64,000 nucleotides of DNA, taken from positions 181,374 through 245,373 of the forward strand of contig JAOAFZ010000003.1 of the NCBI GenBank assembly GCA_026415975.1, in the 5' to 3' direction. Position 1 is the stretch's first letter, and each line of letters opens with the position of its first letter. The position numbers and the translations under genes were made by a program. The notes beneath the pieces were generated by a model that made no database searches, was not told the origin of the DNA, and saw nothing but the letters and a program-made list of their open reading frames with translations. Shown piece after piece: positions 1-9,826 of the stretch. Source of the DNA: Patescibacteria group bacterium (GTDB lineage Bacteria > Patescibacteriota > Microgenomatia > UBA1406 > GWC2-37-13).

Positions 1-262
1 ATACTATCCCCAGGTGGAACCCGGCTGTGGACTGGACATACAATGTAAATTCTGCGGCGGGAAAGGCTGTGCAGTATGTAAGCGCCGCGGCTGGGTGGAG
101 ATCGCCGGTGCGGGAATGGTACACGCAAACATGCTTCGCATGAACGGAATTGACCCCTCAAGGTACTCCGGCTTTGCCTGGGGCATGGGCTTCGATCGTA
201 TCGTAATGCAAAAACTCAACATTGATGACATCCGCAAGTTATATAACGGAGCACTCATATGA
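1..262 (+). CDS. pheS: Phenylalanyl-tRNA synthetase alpha subunit, C-terminal part
   Basis: This is the last ~87 codons of PheS; the start lies before the window. The alpha subunit carries the catalytic core of the cytoplasmic alpha2beta2 enzyme that charges tRNA-Phe. The visible part holds the end of the class II aminoacyl-tRNA synthetase fold: a run of cysteines (CKFCGGKGCAVC), then GWVEIAGAGMVH, and the motif 3 region GFAWGMGFDRIVM with its arginine. It ends with IDDIRKLY, as the family does. Its TGA stop overlaps the pheT start by 4 nt (ATGA), so the two subunits are translationally coupled. Confidence 0.95.
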   Translation, partial: YYPQVEPGCGLDIQCKFCGGKGCAVCKRRGWVEIAGAGMVHANMLRMNGIDPSRYSGFAWGMGFDRIVMQKLNIDDIRKLYNGALI

Positions 263-2322
263 AACTGCCTCTGAAGTGGGTATCGGACTATATCGACCTC
301 CCGAAAGACCTTCGTGTTTTTACCGACAAGATGACTATGATCGGACATATGCTCGATAAAACAATCGAGACCGATACTGATACCGTAATCGACCTGGAAC
401 TCCGGGGAAACCGGGCGGACTGTTATGGTATCCTGGGACTATGCCGTGAAGCTCATGCCGTATTCGGCGGCCGTTTTGATATCCCGAACCGGGTAGCTCT
501 TCCAGAAGAACCATACGACGGCTTTTCGATTCACGTGAAGTCTCCAGACGTTTATCGTTTTTATTCGGTAGTTATACGCAATGTCAAGGTAGCTCCGTCT
601 CCTCAATGGATGCAGACCCGACTGCGGGATTACGGCATGGAGCCGATAAACAACATTGTGGATATAACTAACTATGTAATGATCGAGAGCGGTATGCCGC
701 TGCATGCGTTCGATCTGCATCGCATCGGTGGTGACCGGCTGGAACTGCGCAATGCCCGTGATGGTGAAACCTTTGTTTCATTTGATGGGGGAACACTAAC
801 CCTCCAGTCGGAGGATGTCGTCTTTGCAAATTCCGAAGACAAGGTGCTGGGACTGGTGGGGATCGTTGGCGGGAAAGAATCAGGTATTCGGGATGATACA
901 ACTGACATCCTGCTGGAATGTGCTGCCTACAATCAGGCAACTATCAGAAAAACACTCTACCGTTACTCTATTCTTACCGAAGCCGGTCTCCGGCATACCC
1001 ATGATCTGGACGCATCACTATGCGACTTTGCACTCCCGCGGGCAGCAGAGCTGATTCTTACGCATGCCGCCGGCGAAGGCGGTGCGGAACTTTCCGGCAC
1101 CCGGGACTACCATCCAAAACCACGGAAACTGCCGGAAATAGACTTTGATCCCCATGAGGTTACTCGTCTGGGAGGGGTATCCGTTCCTGTAGCAGAACAG
1201 GCAGATATCCTGCGCAGGCTGGATTGTGTAGTAAAGCCGTCTGGTGATCGGCTCGTGGTTGCACCGCCACCATTCCGCACTGATATCACGGCATCGGAAG
1301 ACCTTGTTGAAGAAGTACTCCGGATCTGGGGATACGAAAAAATTCCTTCCCGGGCGCTTTCAAGCGCAATTCCGTTGCCGGTAGAACAGAAAGAACTGGA
1401 GCTGGAAGAGCGCTCGCGCGATATACTGGTTGCACTGGGCCTAGATGAAATAATTACCGTACCACTCATAGATGGTGCGGTAATTGATGCCATGAAAGAT
1501 CCATTAAAACCGGTAACTATTCCAGTCCTGAATCCTCCCACAGCGAATCACACCCACCTCCGTACCTCAATGTTCGCGGAACACCTTGAAGTGGCGCACA
1601 AGATATTTGGACGAGGCGATACAACTATGGCGTTTTATGAGGTAGGAAAGACGTATCGGAAAAACGAGGATGCGGTTCACCAGCCCCCGCACAAGCCGGG
1701 CTTTCCGTATATCGAGCATCGTGAACTCACGGCGCTGGTTTCTTCCCGGGATGCGTACTGGGACTATTACCGGCTGAAAGGGGTGCTCGAGACGTACTTT
1801 TCAGAGTTAGGTGTTCGTGGTATCACATTTACAAAAGAGGATGACCGCACCCTATCCTACCCGTTTAGTTTATGCGCCCGGGCGATGCAAGGCGGACTCT
1901 GTCTTGCCAGGATCGGACTCGTGAGCCCGATGATCTCAAAAAGTGTTTTTTCGCTGCCATATTACGTATACGGGTTTGTTGTTTCTATAGATAACCTGGC
2001 TAAGGCTACCTTCACGCTTCCGGACTATATGCCGTACTCGGCGTTCCCGGCAGTTATTCTTGATATGTCAGTGCAGATTCCGGCTGGAGTACAGGCTGGT
2101 GATGTTCTTGCAACTGCTCAAACAGGCTCAGAGCTCATTCGGGAGGTAACGATAGAGGATGTATTCGCACGGGACGGGATCCGGTCGATCCTGCTGCGTA
2201 TCGTGTATCAGTCAAAAGAACGGAATTTGACCGTGGAAGAAGCGCGGGAAATTCACAATACGGTTGCAGCGACCTTGGAGAAAACTTACGGGGCTACAAT
2301 TGTGGGGAGAAACGCTCCGTAA
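259..2322 (+). CDS. pheT: Phenylalanyl-tRNA synthetase beta subunit, short form without the EMAP-type tRNA-binding domain
   Basis: This is the beta subunit of PheRS, which supports editing and tRNA-Phe binding. It is 687 residues, against roughly 790-800 for the usual bacterial form. In a typical bacterial PheT about 110 residues of EMAP-type OB fold separate the opening segment (here LKWVSDYIDLPKD...MIGHMLD) from the NRADC motif. Here NRADC follows at about residue 52, so that domain is absent. The B3/B4 editing region, the B5 region (around 290-370), the core-like region and a C-terminal anticodon-binding FDX-ACB domain (about 590-685) all appear present. The ATG overlaps the pheS stop. It ends 5 bp from the convergent gpmA stop. 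Confidence 0.95.
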   Translation: MKLPLKWVSDYIDLPKDLRVFTDKMTMIGHMLDKTIETDTDTVIDLELRGNRADCYGILGLCREAHAVFGGRFDIPNRVALPEEPYDGFSIHVKSPDVYRFYSVVIRNVKVAPSPQWMQTRLRDYGMEPINNIVDITNYVMIESGMPLHAFDLHRIGGDRLELRNARDGETFVSFDGGTLTLQSEDVVFANSEDKVLGLVGIVGGKESGIRDDTTDILLECAAYNQATIRKTLYRYSILTEAGLRHTHDLDASLCDFALPRAAELILTHAAGEGGAELSGTRDYHPKPRKLPEIDFDPHEVTRLGGVSVPVAEQADILRRLDCVVKPSGDRLVVAPPPFRTDITASEDLVEEVLRIWGYEKIPSRALSSAIPLPVEQKELELEERSRDILVALGLDEIITVPLIDGAVIDAMKDPLKPVTIPVLNPPTANHTHLRTSMFAEHLEVAHKIFGRGDTTMAFYEVGKTYRKNEDAVHQPPHKPGFPYIEHRELTALVSSRDAYWDYYRLKGVLETYFSELGVRGITFTKEDDRTLSYPFSLCARAMQGGLCLARIGLVSPMISKSVFSLPYYVYGFVVSIDNLAKATFTLPDYMPYSAFPAVILDMSVQIPAGVQAGDVLATAQTGSELIREVTIEDVFARDGIRSILLRIVYQSKERNLTVEEAREIHNTVAATLEKTYGATIVGRNAP

Positions 2323-2327
2323 TCCTT

Positions 2328-3074
2328 TCACTTCGCCGCACCCTGTGCCTTGACAGCAGAGAGCTTTGCAGCAACTTTCGCTTGGTCCGCAAGGTAAAAA
2401 TGGCGAATCGGTTTTAGCTCCGCGTCCAGTTCGTATACCAGCGGAATTCCGGTTGGAATATTCAACTCAAGGACTTCATCCTCGGTGAGTCCGTCCAGGT
2501 GTTTAACCAGCGCACGGAGGCTGTTGCCGTGAGCAACGATAATGACTCGCTTTCCGGCCCGGATTTCCGGGGCAATTGCTTCGTCCCAGACCGGTAAAAC
2601 GCGCTCCAGACAATCGGCAAGGCTTTCGGTGCGGGGAAGTTGTCCGGAAGTCAGTCCGGTGTAGCGTGGGTCGCCATCAGCGAGCCGTTCGTCGCCCGGT
2701 TCAAGCGCAGGCGGGCGAATTGCATACCCGCGACGCCATAGTTTCACCTGATCCTCGCCGAATTTTGCGGCAGTCTCCGCTTTGTTCAAACCCTGAAGTG
2801 CGCCATAGTGGCGCTCATTCAATCGCCAGGAATTGTGTACAGGCAGCCACATGGCATCAAGGGTATCCAGAACGATCCAAAGGGTGCGAATAGCCCGCTT
2901 CAGAACCGAAGTATAGGCGACATCAAACATATACCCTTTTTCGGCGAGCAATCTTCCTGCCTCGACAGCTTCGGCTCGGCCTGTATCCGAAAGATCGACG
3001 TCAGTCCAGCCGGTAAAGCGGTTTTCTTTATTCCAGGTACTTTCTCCGTGACGGAGGAGGACGAGTGTGTGCAT
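2328..3074 (-). CDS. gpmA: 2,3-bisphosphoglycerate-dependent phosphoglycerate mutase
   Basis: This enzyme interconverts 3- and 2-phosphoglycerate in glycolysis. At 248 residues it has the normal length for the dPGM family. The catalytic motif LRHGESTWN lies at residues 6-14, followed by [23 protein letters not shown] and the second histidine motif [17 protein letters not shown] are also present. The start is supported by TACAAT on the minus strand (complement of 3081-3086), which ends 6 nt before the ATG and suggests a leaderless mRNA. The gene is convergent with pheT. Confidence 0.95.
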   Translation of the reverse strand: MHTLVLLRHGESTWNKENRFTGWTDVDLSDTGRAEAVEAGRLLAEKGYMFDVAYTSVLKRAIRTLWIVLDTLDAMWLPVHNSWRLNERHYGALQGLNKAETAAKFGEDQVKLWRRGYAIRPPALEPGDERLADGDPRYTGLTSGQLPRTESLADCLERVLPVWDEAIAPEIRAGKRVIIVAHGNSLRALVKHLDGLTEDEVLELNIPTGIPLVYELDAELKPIRHFYLADQAKVAAKLSAVKAQGAAK

Positions 3075-3195
3075 ACGTGAATTGTAGCAAACCTCAGAGT
3101 ATATTCAGCAGATATTCTCTCGGTATTCTGACGGTTTTGTGTGGGCAATGAAGCTATAGTAGATATGCTCCAATGATCAGGAATAAACCATCCTT

Positions 3196-3224
3196 TTGAC
3201 GGGAACGACATTCCCGGTTACAAT
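3196..3224 (+). promoter_or_regulatory. Promoter of the DUF3467 gene (TTGACG, 17 nt, TACAAT)
   Basis: A -35 box TTGACG (3196-3201) and a -10 box TACAAT (3219-3224) are separated by 17 nt. The -10 ends 6 nt before the ATG at 3231, so the predicted transcript starts at the start codon. This is one of the clearest leaderless promoters in the window because both boxes are visible. Confidence 0.75.
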
Positions 3225-3230
3225 GGCGGT

Positions 3231-3488
3231 ATGGACAAAAAAGACCAGACACAAAACCAGCATAAAGTGAATTTAAATCCCGAAAAGACTCCGATTCTAT
3301 ATACAGACAACATTTTTATGACCTCACATGAGTTTGGAATTGTAATAGACTTTGGTCAGAAACTAGGCCCAACCACTGATACACAGATAGTATCGCGGAT
3401 CGGGATGAGTCGGGATCATGCGAAGAAGTTTCTTTCGGAGCTGGGAAAAATGATCGCGATGACCGAAGGTCAGGGTGCCACTGACTAA
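3231..3488 (+). CDS. DUF3467-like small protein
   Basis: This 85-residue protein has a hydrophilic start and a middle section (YTDNIFMTSHEFGIVIDFGQ) that matches my recollection of the DUF3467 family, small beta-rich proteins of unknown function found across bacteria. It continues with RIGMSRDHAKKFLSELGKMI, which also fits the family. There is no signal peptide or membrane segment. The gene is preceded by a promoter with TTGACG and TACAAT whose predicted transcription start falls on the ATG. It stands alone between gpmA (divergent) and the HAD gene. Confidence 0.75.
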   Translation: MDKKDQTQNQHKVNLNPEKTPILYTDNIFMTSHEFGIVIDFGQKLGPTTDTQIVSRIGMSRDHAKKFLSELGKMIAMTEGQGATD

Positions 3489-3610
3489 GACAAAAACGGT
3501 GCGTACTATCGGTCTCGCGCTGAGAAGCCGGCATTTTGTGTAGTATCCGCAGCCGCTCCGAGATGTAGCCGGTGATTCTGCGCAACCAATGATTCTGATA
3601 GAATATGCCG

Positions 3611-4285
3611 ATGGACCGAAAGAATACGCCACCGCCGCCGACATCGCCGTTTAACACGGTCTTTTTTGATTGGGACGGTTGTCTGGCGGATTCCCTGGAA
3701 GTATGGATTCGGGTGATCCAGGAAGGACTGGAAGAGTACGGAATAACGGGGATTCCCCGGAAGGACGTAATCCGGTATACCATGGTGAAGTTCGACAACG
3801 TGGACAAGTTAGGGATAGAAAACCCCCGGGAATTCGGCACTGCCATAAACAGGAAATTTGCGGAACGGATAGAAGAGATTACCCTTTCACCCTTTGCCAG
3901 GGAAACACTAGAAGAATTACGAATGCAGGGAAAAAAGATAGTCCTGATAACCACTTCGGGTCGGTTAGCGATTAACCGGTGTATTGAAACCTTTTCACTG
4001 CAAAATTACTTTGACGCAACTATAACGTATGATGATGTTGAGCGGCATAAACCTGACCCTGAGGGTATTCTAAAAGGCCTGACAGCTACCTCTAGCCTGC
4101 CGGAAAATGCAATTATCGTGGGAGATACACGAAACGATATTCTTGCCGGGAAAGCTGCCGGCATCAGGACTGTGATGTATTTCCCGGAATCGCACGAGGA
4201 TATATACGAGAAGGACCATCTTCTGGCGCTGAATGCCGATTACTACCTGCGAAATCTGCGCGAACTTCTGCGGATTGTACGGTAG
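3611..4285 (+). CDS. HAD-superfamily phosphatase (phosphoglycolate-phosphatase-like)
   Basis: This is a 224-residue haloacid-dehalogenase-type hydrolase that probably dephosphorylates a small phosphorylated metabolite; the substrate cannot be read from sequence. Motif I is FFDWDGCLADS, with the nucleophile and acid/base aspartates. An alpha-helical cap domain follows, then motif II (VLITTSGR), a lysine region (HKPDPEGI) and motif III (IIVGDTRNDILAGKAAG). I place the start at 3611 rather than the in-frame ATG at 3605 because TAGAAT (3599-3604) ends 6 nt before 3611 and the upstream ATG abuts that box. It is convergent with the helicase gene. Confidence 0.85.
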   Translation: MDRKNTPPPPTSPFNTVFFDWDGCLADSLEVWIRVIQEGLEEYGITGIPRKDVIRYTMVKFDNVDKLGIENPREFGTAINRKFAERIEEITLSPFARETLEELRMQGKKIVLITTSGRLAINRCIETFSLQNYFDATITYDDVERHKPDPEGILKGLTATSSLPENAIIVGDTRNDILAGKAAGIRTVMYFPESHEDIYEKDHLLALNADYYLRNLRELLRIVR

Positions 4286-4319
4286 TTTTCGGTCCTGAAC
4301 ACTGCTATCCGGGAACTTG

Positions 4320-5681
4320 TTATCCCGTTGCCAGACTTGTTTCCGGATACAGAAAGTCACGTTGGAAGTCTATGATAGCTTTATCCACAATGATATCATT
4401 GGGGAGCAGGGGCTGTGACAAGCGCAGTCCAGCGAGTGTCCTGCACCGGCTGAGTGCCACGTACGCCTGCCCGTGCGCGAAGAGCGGTTTACTGAGGTCC
4501 AGATACACATTGTCGAGTGTCATTCCCTGGCTTTTATGAATCGTAAGAGCCCATGCAAGTTTGAGCGGATACTGGCGAAAAGTACCCAAAATTTCTTCTT
4601 TTATCGTATTCGTGCGCGGATCGAATTCGTACCGGATATTATCCCAGCTTTCGCGATTGACTGCTACAGTGCCGGTGTATAATTCCGAGTCTACATACAC
4701 CTCCACTTCGTCCGGGGTACAGCGCGTAACCGTACCCACCGTGCCATTAACCCACTTACCGCCTCGGTCGTTGCGCACAAAGACTACTTTGGCACCGATC
4801 TTGAGGCGCAGGTCTACTTCTGCCGGTAACGTCCGGTCTTCCTGCGGAAACTGGCCTTCCACTCGAGCGGTGTATTCAGTGGCCTGGCCGTTGAGCCGGT
4901 TCAGTTCAAAGTCATTAATCTGTTTGGCTCCGGCGTTCGTAGCGGTAAGAATTACATATTTGCGACGATCCAGGCTCTCCAGATCGGGCTCCACCCGCTC
5001 CCTAAGGATTTCCATGACATCACGATCCACGTCGCCGGAGCGGATTTTGTTCAGGAGGTACACAAAGTCATCGTCGGTCTGGCGAAACACGGTAGGGAGT
5101 TCCACGCACGCGAAGCGTGTATTCCGGAACGCCTCCGAGCTAAAGAAGTAGGGGGTTTCGTAGGCTTCATGAAAGACTTCGCGTTCCTGTGCACTCACGA
5201 TGGGGGGGAGCTGGAATACGTCGCCGATCATCACGATTTGGGTCCCGCCAAAAGGAAGCGAGGCATCGCGCCCGTTCCGGCGGAGAAAGACATCGATGGC
5301 ATCTAGGAGATCGGCACGGAGCATAGAGATTTCGTCAATGATGATAGTATCCGCTTTACGATACACCTGGGGAGCAAACACCTTACTGACATATCCCCGG
5401 GGCATGAATCGCGGCGGAAACTTGAAGAACGAGTGTACTGTCTGACCACGAACCTGTACCGCCGCCATGCCTGTCGGAGCAAGCACGACAACCTGTTTTT
5501 TTGATTTCTGCCGGAACATGCGTATCAGTGTTGATTTCCCGGTTCCTGCTTTTCCGTTTACAAACAGATGACGATCAGTGTTTTCCATAAGATGGAGACA
5601 AGTGAGCATCTCCGGCGTAACCTGGAATTTCGCACCGGTGCCGGTAAGCCAGTCACGGACAGGGGTAATCTGCGTGTCCAT
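4320..5681 (-). CDS. Pif1/RecD-like superfamily 1 DNA helicase
   Basis: This is a 453-residue ATP-dependent DNA helicase of the Pif1-like group, probably acting in DNA repair or replication. Walker A is GKAGTGKST (about residues 42-50), followed by VVLAPTGMAA. Walker B is IIIDEISML, and motif III is MIGDVFQLPPI. Near the C terminus are TIHKSQGMTLDNVYLDLS and YVALSRCRTLAGL, as in Pif1 and RecD helicases. The upstream ATG at 5705 is less likely: TATACT on the minus strand ends 7 nt before the ATG at 5681, so transcription should begin there. The gene is divergent from the small gene at 5749. Confidence 0.9.
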   Translation of the reverse strand: MDTQITPVRDWLTGTGAKFQVTPEMLTCLHLMENTDRHLFVNGKAGTGKSTLIRMFRQKSKKQVVVLAPTGMAAVQVRGQTVHSFFKFPPRFMPRGYVSKVFAPQVYRKADTIIIDEISMLRADLLDAIDVFLRRNGRDASLPFGGTQIVMIGDVFQLPPIVSAQEREVFHEAYETPYFFSSEAFRNTRFACVELPTVFRQTDDDFVYLLNKIRSGDVDRDVMEILRERVEPDLESLDRRKYVILTATNAGAKQINDFELNRLNGQATEYTARVEGQFPQEDRTLPAEVDLRLKIGAKVVFVRNDRGGKWVNGTVGTVTRCTPDEVEVYVDSELYTGTVAVNRESWDNIRYEFDPRTNTIKEEILGTFRQYPLKLAWALTIHKSQGMTLDNVYLDLSKPLFAHGQAYVALSRCRTLAGLRLSQPLLPNDIIVDKAIIDFQRDFLYPETSLATG

Positions 5682-5748
5682 AGGCCTCAGTATACACCAT
5701 TGCATTTATCGTGCAGGAATGCGAAAAATCATGTACAATGTAGCGTCT

Positions 5749-6117
5749 ATGGCATATGAACTCTTCGTGCTCGAATTTGAAAACGAGCATGGCGAAAAAT
5801 CACTGTTCGCACAGGTCGAAGATGCAAATGGCACCGAAAATGAGGATATTTCACTTTTTCTGGAGCAGATTTCTGAGCCGTCGGCTCACGATTTTGTTAT
5901 CCAGGTGATCGATGATGTTCTTCGCGGTGAACTTGAAGCAAACCGGATCGAGATGAGCGGTTTTCTCTGTGTTGTAGGACCAAAGCATTCGGTAATTACC
6001 GATATGACGCTGGAAGATCCCTATGATGTTACTATAGCCACCGAGGAACTCCGCGATCTGATCGAAATATGGTGGGATGAATACACCGACTTCGTCTTGA
6101 AACATAAAGCAAATTAA
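5749..6117 (+). CDS. Small acidic protein of unknown function
   Basis: This is a 122-residue acidic protein that I do not recognise. It begins MAYELFVLEFENEHGEKSLFAQVED and has alternating predicted strands and helices, many Glu and Asp residues, and no membrane segment. TACAAT (5734-5739) lies 9 nt upstream of the ATG. It is followed 3 nt later by the alpha/beta hydrolase gene, so the two are probably one transcript and may act together. Confidence 0.65.
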   Translation: MAYELFVLEFENEHGEKSLFAQVEDANGTENEDISLFLEQISEPSAHDFVIQVIDDVLRGELEANRIEMSGFLCVVGPKHSVITDMTLEDPYDVTIATEELRDLIEIWWDEYTDFVLKHKAN

Positions 6118-6120
6118 GCT

Positions 6121-7077
6121 ATGCAACTGAACCATATCCGATTCACCGCTTCTGACGGCTGGAAGCTTGCGGGATTGCTCTTCGAACCGACAGCTGCTGA
6201 TATTTTTGGCACCGGAAACGGCGGAAACACCTTTGATAGTGTCGCTGTGTTTCTTCATGGCAACGGAGGCTCTTCGGTATTTGAATCTGTAGAAAAAATG
6301 CGCTCCTACGCCAGCGCACTTAACCATCAGGGAATAGCCTTTTTTGCTTTCAATAACCGGGGCTCAGGCTATATTCGAAAGCTCAAGCGATTACGAGAGG
6401 ACGGCTCGGAAGAAGAAGTGAAAGGCGGTACCGCTTACGAGCTTATTGAAGAATGCGTACCCGATATTTCGGGAGCCCTCGAATATCTTTCAAGGAAAGG
6501 ATACCGGCGGTTTTTCCTGATAGGGGAATCCACCGGCGCCAACAAAATCGTAGTATACGAACACCTGGTTCCTGACTCCCGGGTCGAAAAATTGGCGCTT
6601 ATCTGCGGAGGAGACGACAGCGGTATCTACTACACCATGCTCGGCGTAAAACGGTTCCATGAACTCCTGCAAGATGCTAAAAAACACATCGACTCTGGTT
6701 CGGGCCGTGAGCTAATGCCCCCCGAATACCTTGGGGGTATGCTGATGTCGTGGGCTTCTTTCAAAGATACCATAGATCCGGATGGGCTCTACAATATCTT
6801 TCCCTTTACTGATCACTTCCGAAAACTCTCTCTTGCAAAAAAACCTCTTTTTGGGGAATTCGCTGCGATCCGCAAACCGTTGGTGGTAGTGTACGGGGAA
6901 AACGATGAATTTTGTAACGGACAGGTGCCGGAGATTTTGGAGCTTCTCAAGCTGAAGTCGCAGAGCACCCGGTTCGAAGGCTATATGATACCCGGCGCCG
7001 ATCACGGATTCACCGGAAAAACCGATGAGCTCGCCGCACTCGCAGCAGAGTTCCTTGCCGACGATTCTTTGGGGTAA
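6121..7077 (+). CDS. Alpha/beta hydrolase (serine hydrolase, DUF1749-like)
   Basis: This is a 318-residue alpha/beta-hydrolase-fold protein, probably an esterase or peptidase acting in the cytoplasm. Visible are the oxyanion-hole region VFLHGNGGS, the nucleophile elbow FLIGESTGANK (Ser within GESTG), an acid region VVVYGENDEF and the histidine motif PGADHGFTGK near the C terminus. Order and spacing of Ser, Asp and His fit the fold. It resembles DUF1749/UPF0613-type proteins, but the substrate is unknown. It follows the gene at 5749 with a 3-nt gap. Confidence 0.8.
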   Translation: MQLNHIRFTASDGWKLAGLLFEPTAADIFGTGNGGNTFDSVAVFLHGNGGSSVFESVEKMRSYASALNHQGIAFFAFNNRGSGYIRKLKRLREDGSEEEVKGGTAYELIEECVPDISGALEYLSRKGYRRFFLIGESTGANKIVVYEHLVPDSRVEKLALICGGDDSGIYYTMLGVKRFHELLQDAKKHIDSGSGRELMPPEYLGGMLMSWASFKDTIDPDGLYNIFPFTDHFRKLSLAKKPLFGEFAAIRKPLVVVYGENDEFCNGQVPEILELLKLKSQSTRFEGYMIPGADHGFTGKTDELAALAAEFLADDSLG

Positions 7078-7088
7078 GTAACGGAGAC

Positions 7089-9779
7089 TTAGGGCTCGGC
7101 TATTGGACTGGGTTCAGAGGTGGGGGACGGGGGAGGCTGTGTGTTTTCCGGTTTTGGTGCTTCCGGCTTCCAGTCCCAGGGCTTTTTGATACCAACTTCC
7201 ATGGTGGATTCCTGTTTCCTGTCTTTCTCGTTTTCAGCAGTCACCTGCACTTTATAGGCTCCATCGGAGAGATTGACAACCTCATTAATCTCCCGTGTGT
7301 CACCATCCCAGCTTCGCTTTTCCTCGCCGTTTATTAACAGTCTTACTTTCTTTATTTTCGGACCGGAGATGATCTTTGCCCGTACACGCAGATCATTACT
7401 GTCAATAGTACTGCGATTTGCCGGCTCCAGGATCTGCACTACCATATCATCAGCTGAGGCGGTGGAAGTCTCTTTTGGGGGTTTATACCTTTCATCTTCC
7501 TGCTTTTCCGCCCAAGCATCGATTCCTAACTGCCAGCGGTTCACCCCATCCCTGGATATAGGATCGGCTTCGGTAATTACATAGTATTCTTTTTCTTCGT
7601 ACTGATTCGATTTGATCTGAATTTCATTCGCAAGCTTGCCATCGTTTATTTTGAGTTTTTTATAAAACGGAGACTCCTCATCCGGCTCGGTACCTTTAAT
7701 AAAGTACTCGGATCGTGAAGGAATACCGTCTCGCGGCAGACCGCCAAAAAGTGAATCAATCTGTTGTGCCTGTACGCCATCAGGTTTTTCAATTATTCCA
7801 TCCTTATATTGCTTGAGCATCTGTACCATAACCTTATGCCATATCGAGGTGGCCCCAGTTGTTCCCGAAGCAACACGAGGATTAAGCTGTGTGTTATCGT
7901 TATTGCCCACCCATACACCGACAGTGATGTCGTTTGTATAACCGATAGCCCAGTTGTCCCGTTTTTCATCGGTGGTACCTGTTTTTACTGCAACCGTTTT
8001 ACCGGGAATGTTCAAGAGTGAACCCCGTCCAAATGCACTCGCACGTGCATTGTCATCGGAAAGAATATGCGAGATCAAAAAAGAAACCTCCGGCGAGAAT
8101 ACTCGTTTTGCTTTCGGCCGGGGCTTCCGATAAATCATTTTACCGCTTTGGTCACGGATTTCCTCTATAAACTGGACATCACGTTTTTCACCGCCGCTGG
8201 CAAAGACGGTGTACGCACTCGTCAGATCGAGCAGCGTTACTTCACCGCCCCCTAAAGCAATAGAAAGTCCGAAACGGTTCAGATTTTTTTCGGTAGGTGC
8301 AAGAGTGGTGAGCCCCATATCGTTGGCTTTTTGCAGAAAGTCTTTCATACCAACCAGCGCCAGTGTCTTGACCGCGGGAATATTTAAGGAATTTGCCAAT
8401 GCAAAGCGCATCTGCACCGGCCCTCTGAATGTTTCGTCGTAGTTTACCGGCTTATACGCCTTTTGCCCATTCCCTGCCGCTCCGAATTCAGTTTCAACAT
8501 CCATTAGAACACTCGCCGGGGTGTATTTTTTCTCGAAGGCCGTGGCAAATACAATCGGTTTCAGAGTGGAACCCGGTTGACGGAGCCCTTGCGTAGCAAC
8601 ATCAAACTTGCCATACTCTTCATTTTCGTAGTCATACGAACCGACCAGCGCTAGAATATCGCCGGTTTTTGAATCCAGCATAACCATTGCTCCGTTTCCC
8701 AGATTATACTCCTCTTTGAGCGACTCTACCTCTTCCTTAACAATTTTTTGAGCGATCTGTTGCGCCTTAAGATCGAGAGTGGTTTTAATCCTCAGTCCCT
8801 GTTCCAGTGCTTTTGCGCCAAACTCTTTCTCGATAAATCGCGATACGTAGAAAACGAAGTGGGGTGCATCAATGCTGGCGGAATCTGTATTGAATTTTAT
8901 GGTTTTCATCCCTTCCAGAGCAGCATCACGCTCTTTTGTCGTTATGTAGCCGTCTTCATGCATGCGACGGAGTACATCTCGTGTTCGTCCTTTCCAGGCA
9001 TCCTTCACCCCTACAAAGGGCGAATAGGTAGAGGGATTCTGTGGGAGACCTGCCAGAATCGCTGATTCAAGGATATTCAGATCTTTCGGCTCCTTGCCAA
9101 AGTAACCCTTGGCTGCGGCACCAACACCGTAAAGAGTCCCTCCATAGGGAGCTTCATTCAAGTACATACCCAGGATCTCGTCTTTACTGTATCGTTTTTC
9201 TACCTCGCTGGCAAGGATAGCTTCTTTAACCTTACGTGCGAGAGTCCGTTCCGAGGTAAGAAGAACATTTTTAATAAGTTGCTGAGTAATGGTGGATCCA
9301 CCTTGTACTTCTCCCCGGAACAGGGTGCTCAATGCAGCGCGGATAATTCCCGTTTGCGAGATACCTCCGTGCTGGTAGAAAGATTTATCCTCAACCGCGA
9401 CAGTAGCTTCCTTGAGGTGTTTGGAAATATCTTTAAACTCTACCGGTACTCTGTTTTTGTCCTGATACATTTCGTACATAACCTTCCCGTTGCGGTCGCT
9501 AAAAATTGTGGAGGCATTTGTTCGTTGAGAGAGTTTTCCGGGAGAGGGAAGGTCGCGGGCATACCAGGCGAATACACCAAGAGCACCGATAAATCCCAGT
9601 AAGATAACTCCAATTAGTCCCAGTCCGCCATAGAAGAGTAAGCGTTGCCGATCCCACCGCTTCGGCAAACAGTTTGCCAGGAAGCGGGGAAGTTTCGGGA
9701 ACCTGATTCCTGATATTTTAAACCGGCCGGACGGGAACCGGCCCCAACGGGAGCGGCGTCTCCGGCGAGATATATACAT
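7089..9779 (-). CDS. Class A penicillin-binding protein (peptidoglycan glycosyltransferase/transpeptidase)
   Basis: This 896-residue bifunctional enzyme polymerises and cross-links peptidoglycan outside the membrane. A very basic N terminus (ISRRRRRSRWG) precedes one membrane anchor. The GT51 domain shows EATVAVEDKSFYQHGG, GGSTITQQLIKNVLL and EILGMYLNEAPYGG. The transpeptidase domain shows SxxK in RQPGSTLKPI, SLN in ANSLNIPAVK and KTGTTD. After it comes an Ig-like domain (about 770-855) and a Pro/Thr/Ser-rich tail. The start at 9779 is chosen because TACAAT on the minus strand ends 7 nt before it; the ATG at 9800 lies upstream of that box. Confidence 0.95.
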   Translation of the reverse strand: MYISRRRRRSRWGRFPSGRFKISGIRFPKLPRFLANCLPKRWDRQRLLFYGGLGLIGVILLGFIGALGVFAWYARDLPSPGKLSQRTNASTIFSDRNGKVMYEMYQDKNRVPVEFKDISKHLKEATVAVEDKSFYQHGGISQTGIIRAALSTLFRGEVQGGSTITQQLIKNVLLTSERTLARKVKEAILASEVEKRYSKDEILGMYLNEAPYGGTLYGVGAAAKGYFGKEPKDLNILESAILAGLPQNPSTYSPFVGVKDAWKGRTRDVLRRMHEDGYITTKERDAALEGMKTIKFNTDSASIDAPHFVFYVSRFIEKEFGAKALEQGLRIKTTLDLKAQQIAQKIVKEEVESLKEEYNLGNGAMVMLDSKTGDILALVGSYDYENEEYGKFDVATQGLRQPGSTLKPIVFATAFEKKYTPASVLMDVETEFGAAGNGQKAYKPVNYDETFRGPVQMRFALANSLNIPAVKTLALVGMKDFLQKANDMGLTTLAPTEKNLNRFGLSIALGGGEVTLLDLTSAYTVFASGGEKRDVQFIEEIRDQSGKMIYRKPRPKAKRVFSPEVSFLISHILSDDNARASAFGRGSLLNIPGKTVAVKTGTTDEKRDNWAIGYTNDITVGVWVGNNDNTQLNPRVASGTTGATSIWHKVMVQMLKQYKDGIIEKPDGVQAQQIDSLFGGLPRDGIPSRSEYFIKGTEPDEESPFYKKLKINDGKLANEIQIKSNQYEEKEYYVITEADPISRDGVNRWQLGIDAWAEKQEDERYKPPKETSTASADDMVVQILEPANRSTIDSNDLRVRAKIISGPKIKKVRLLINGEEKRSWDGDTREINEVVNLSDGAYKVQVTAENEKDRKQESTMEVGIKKPWDWKPEAPKPENTQPPPSPTSEPSPIAEP

Positions 9780-9826
9780 AGCATTTATTGTAGCATGCAC
9801 GGTAAGAAGCCAGTGTATAATACGGT

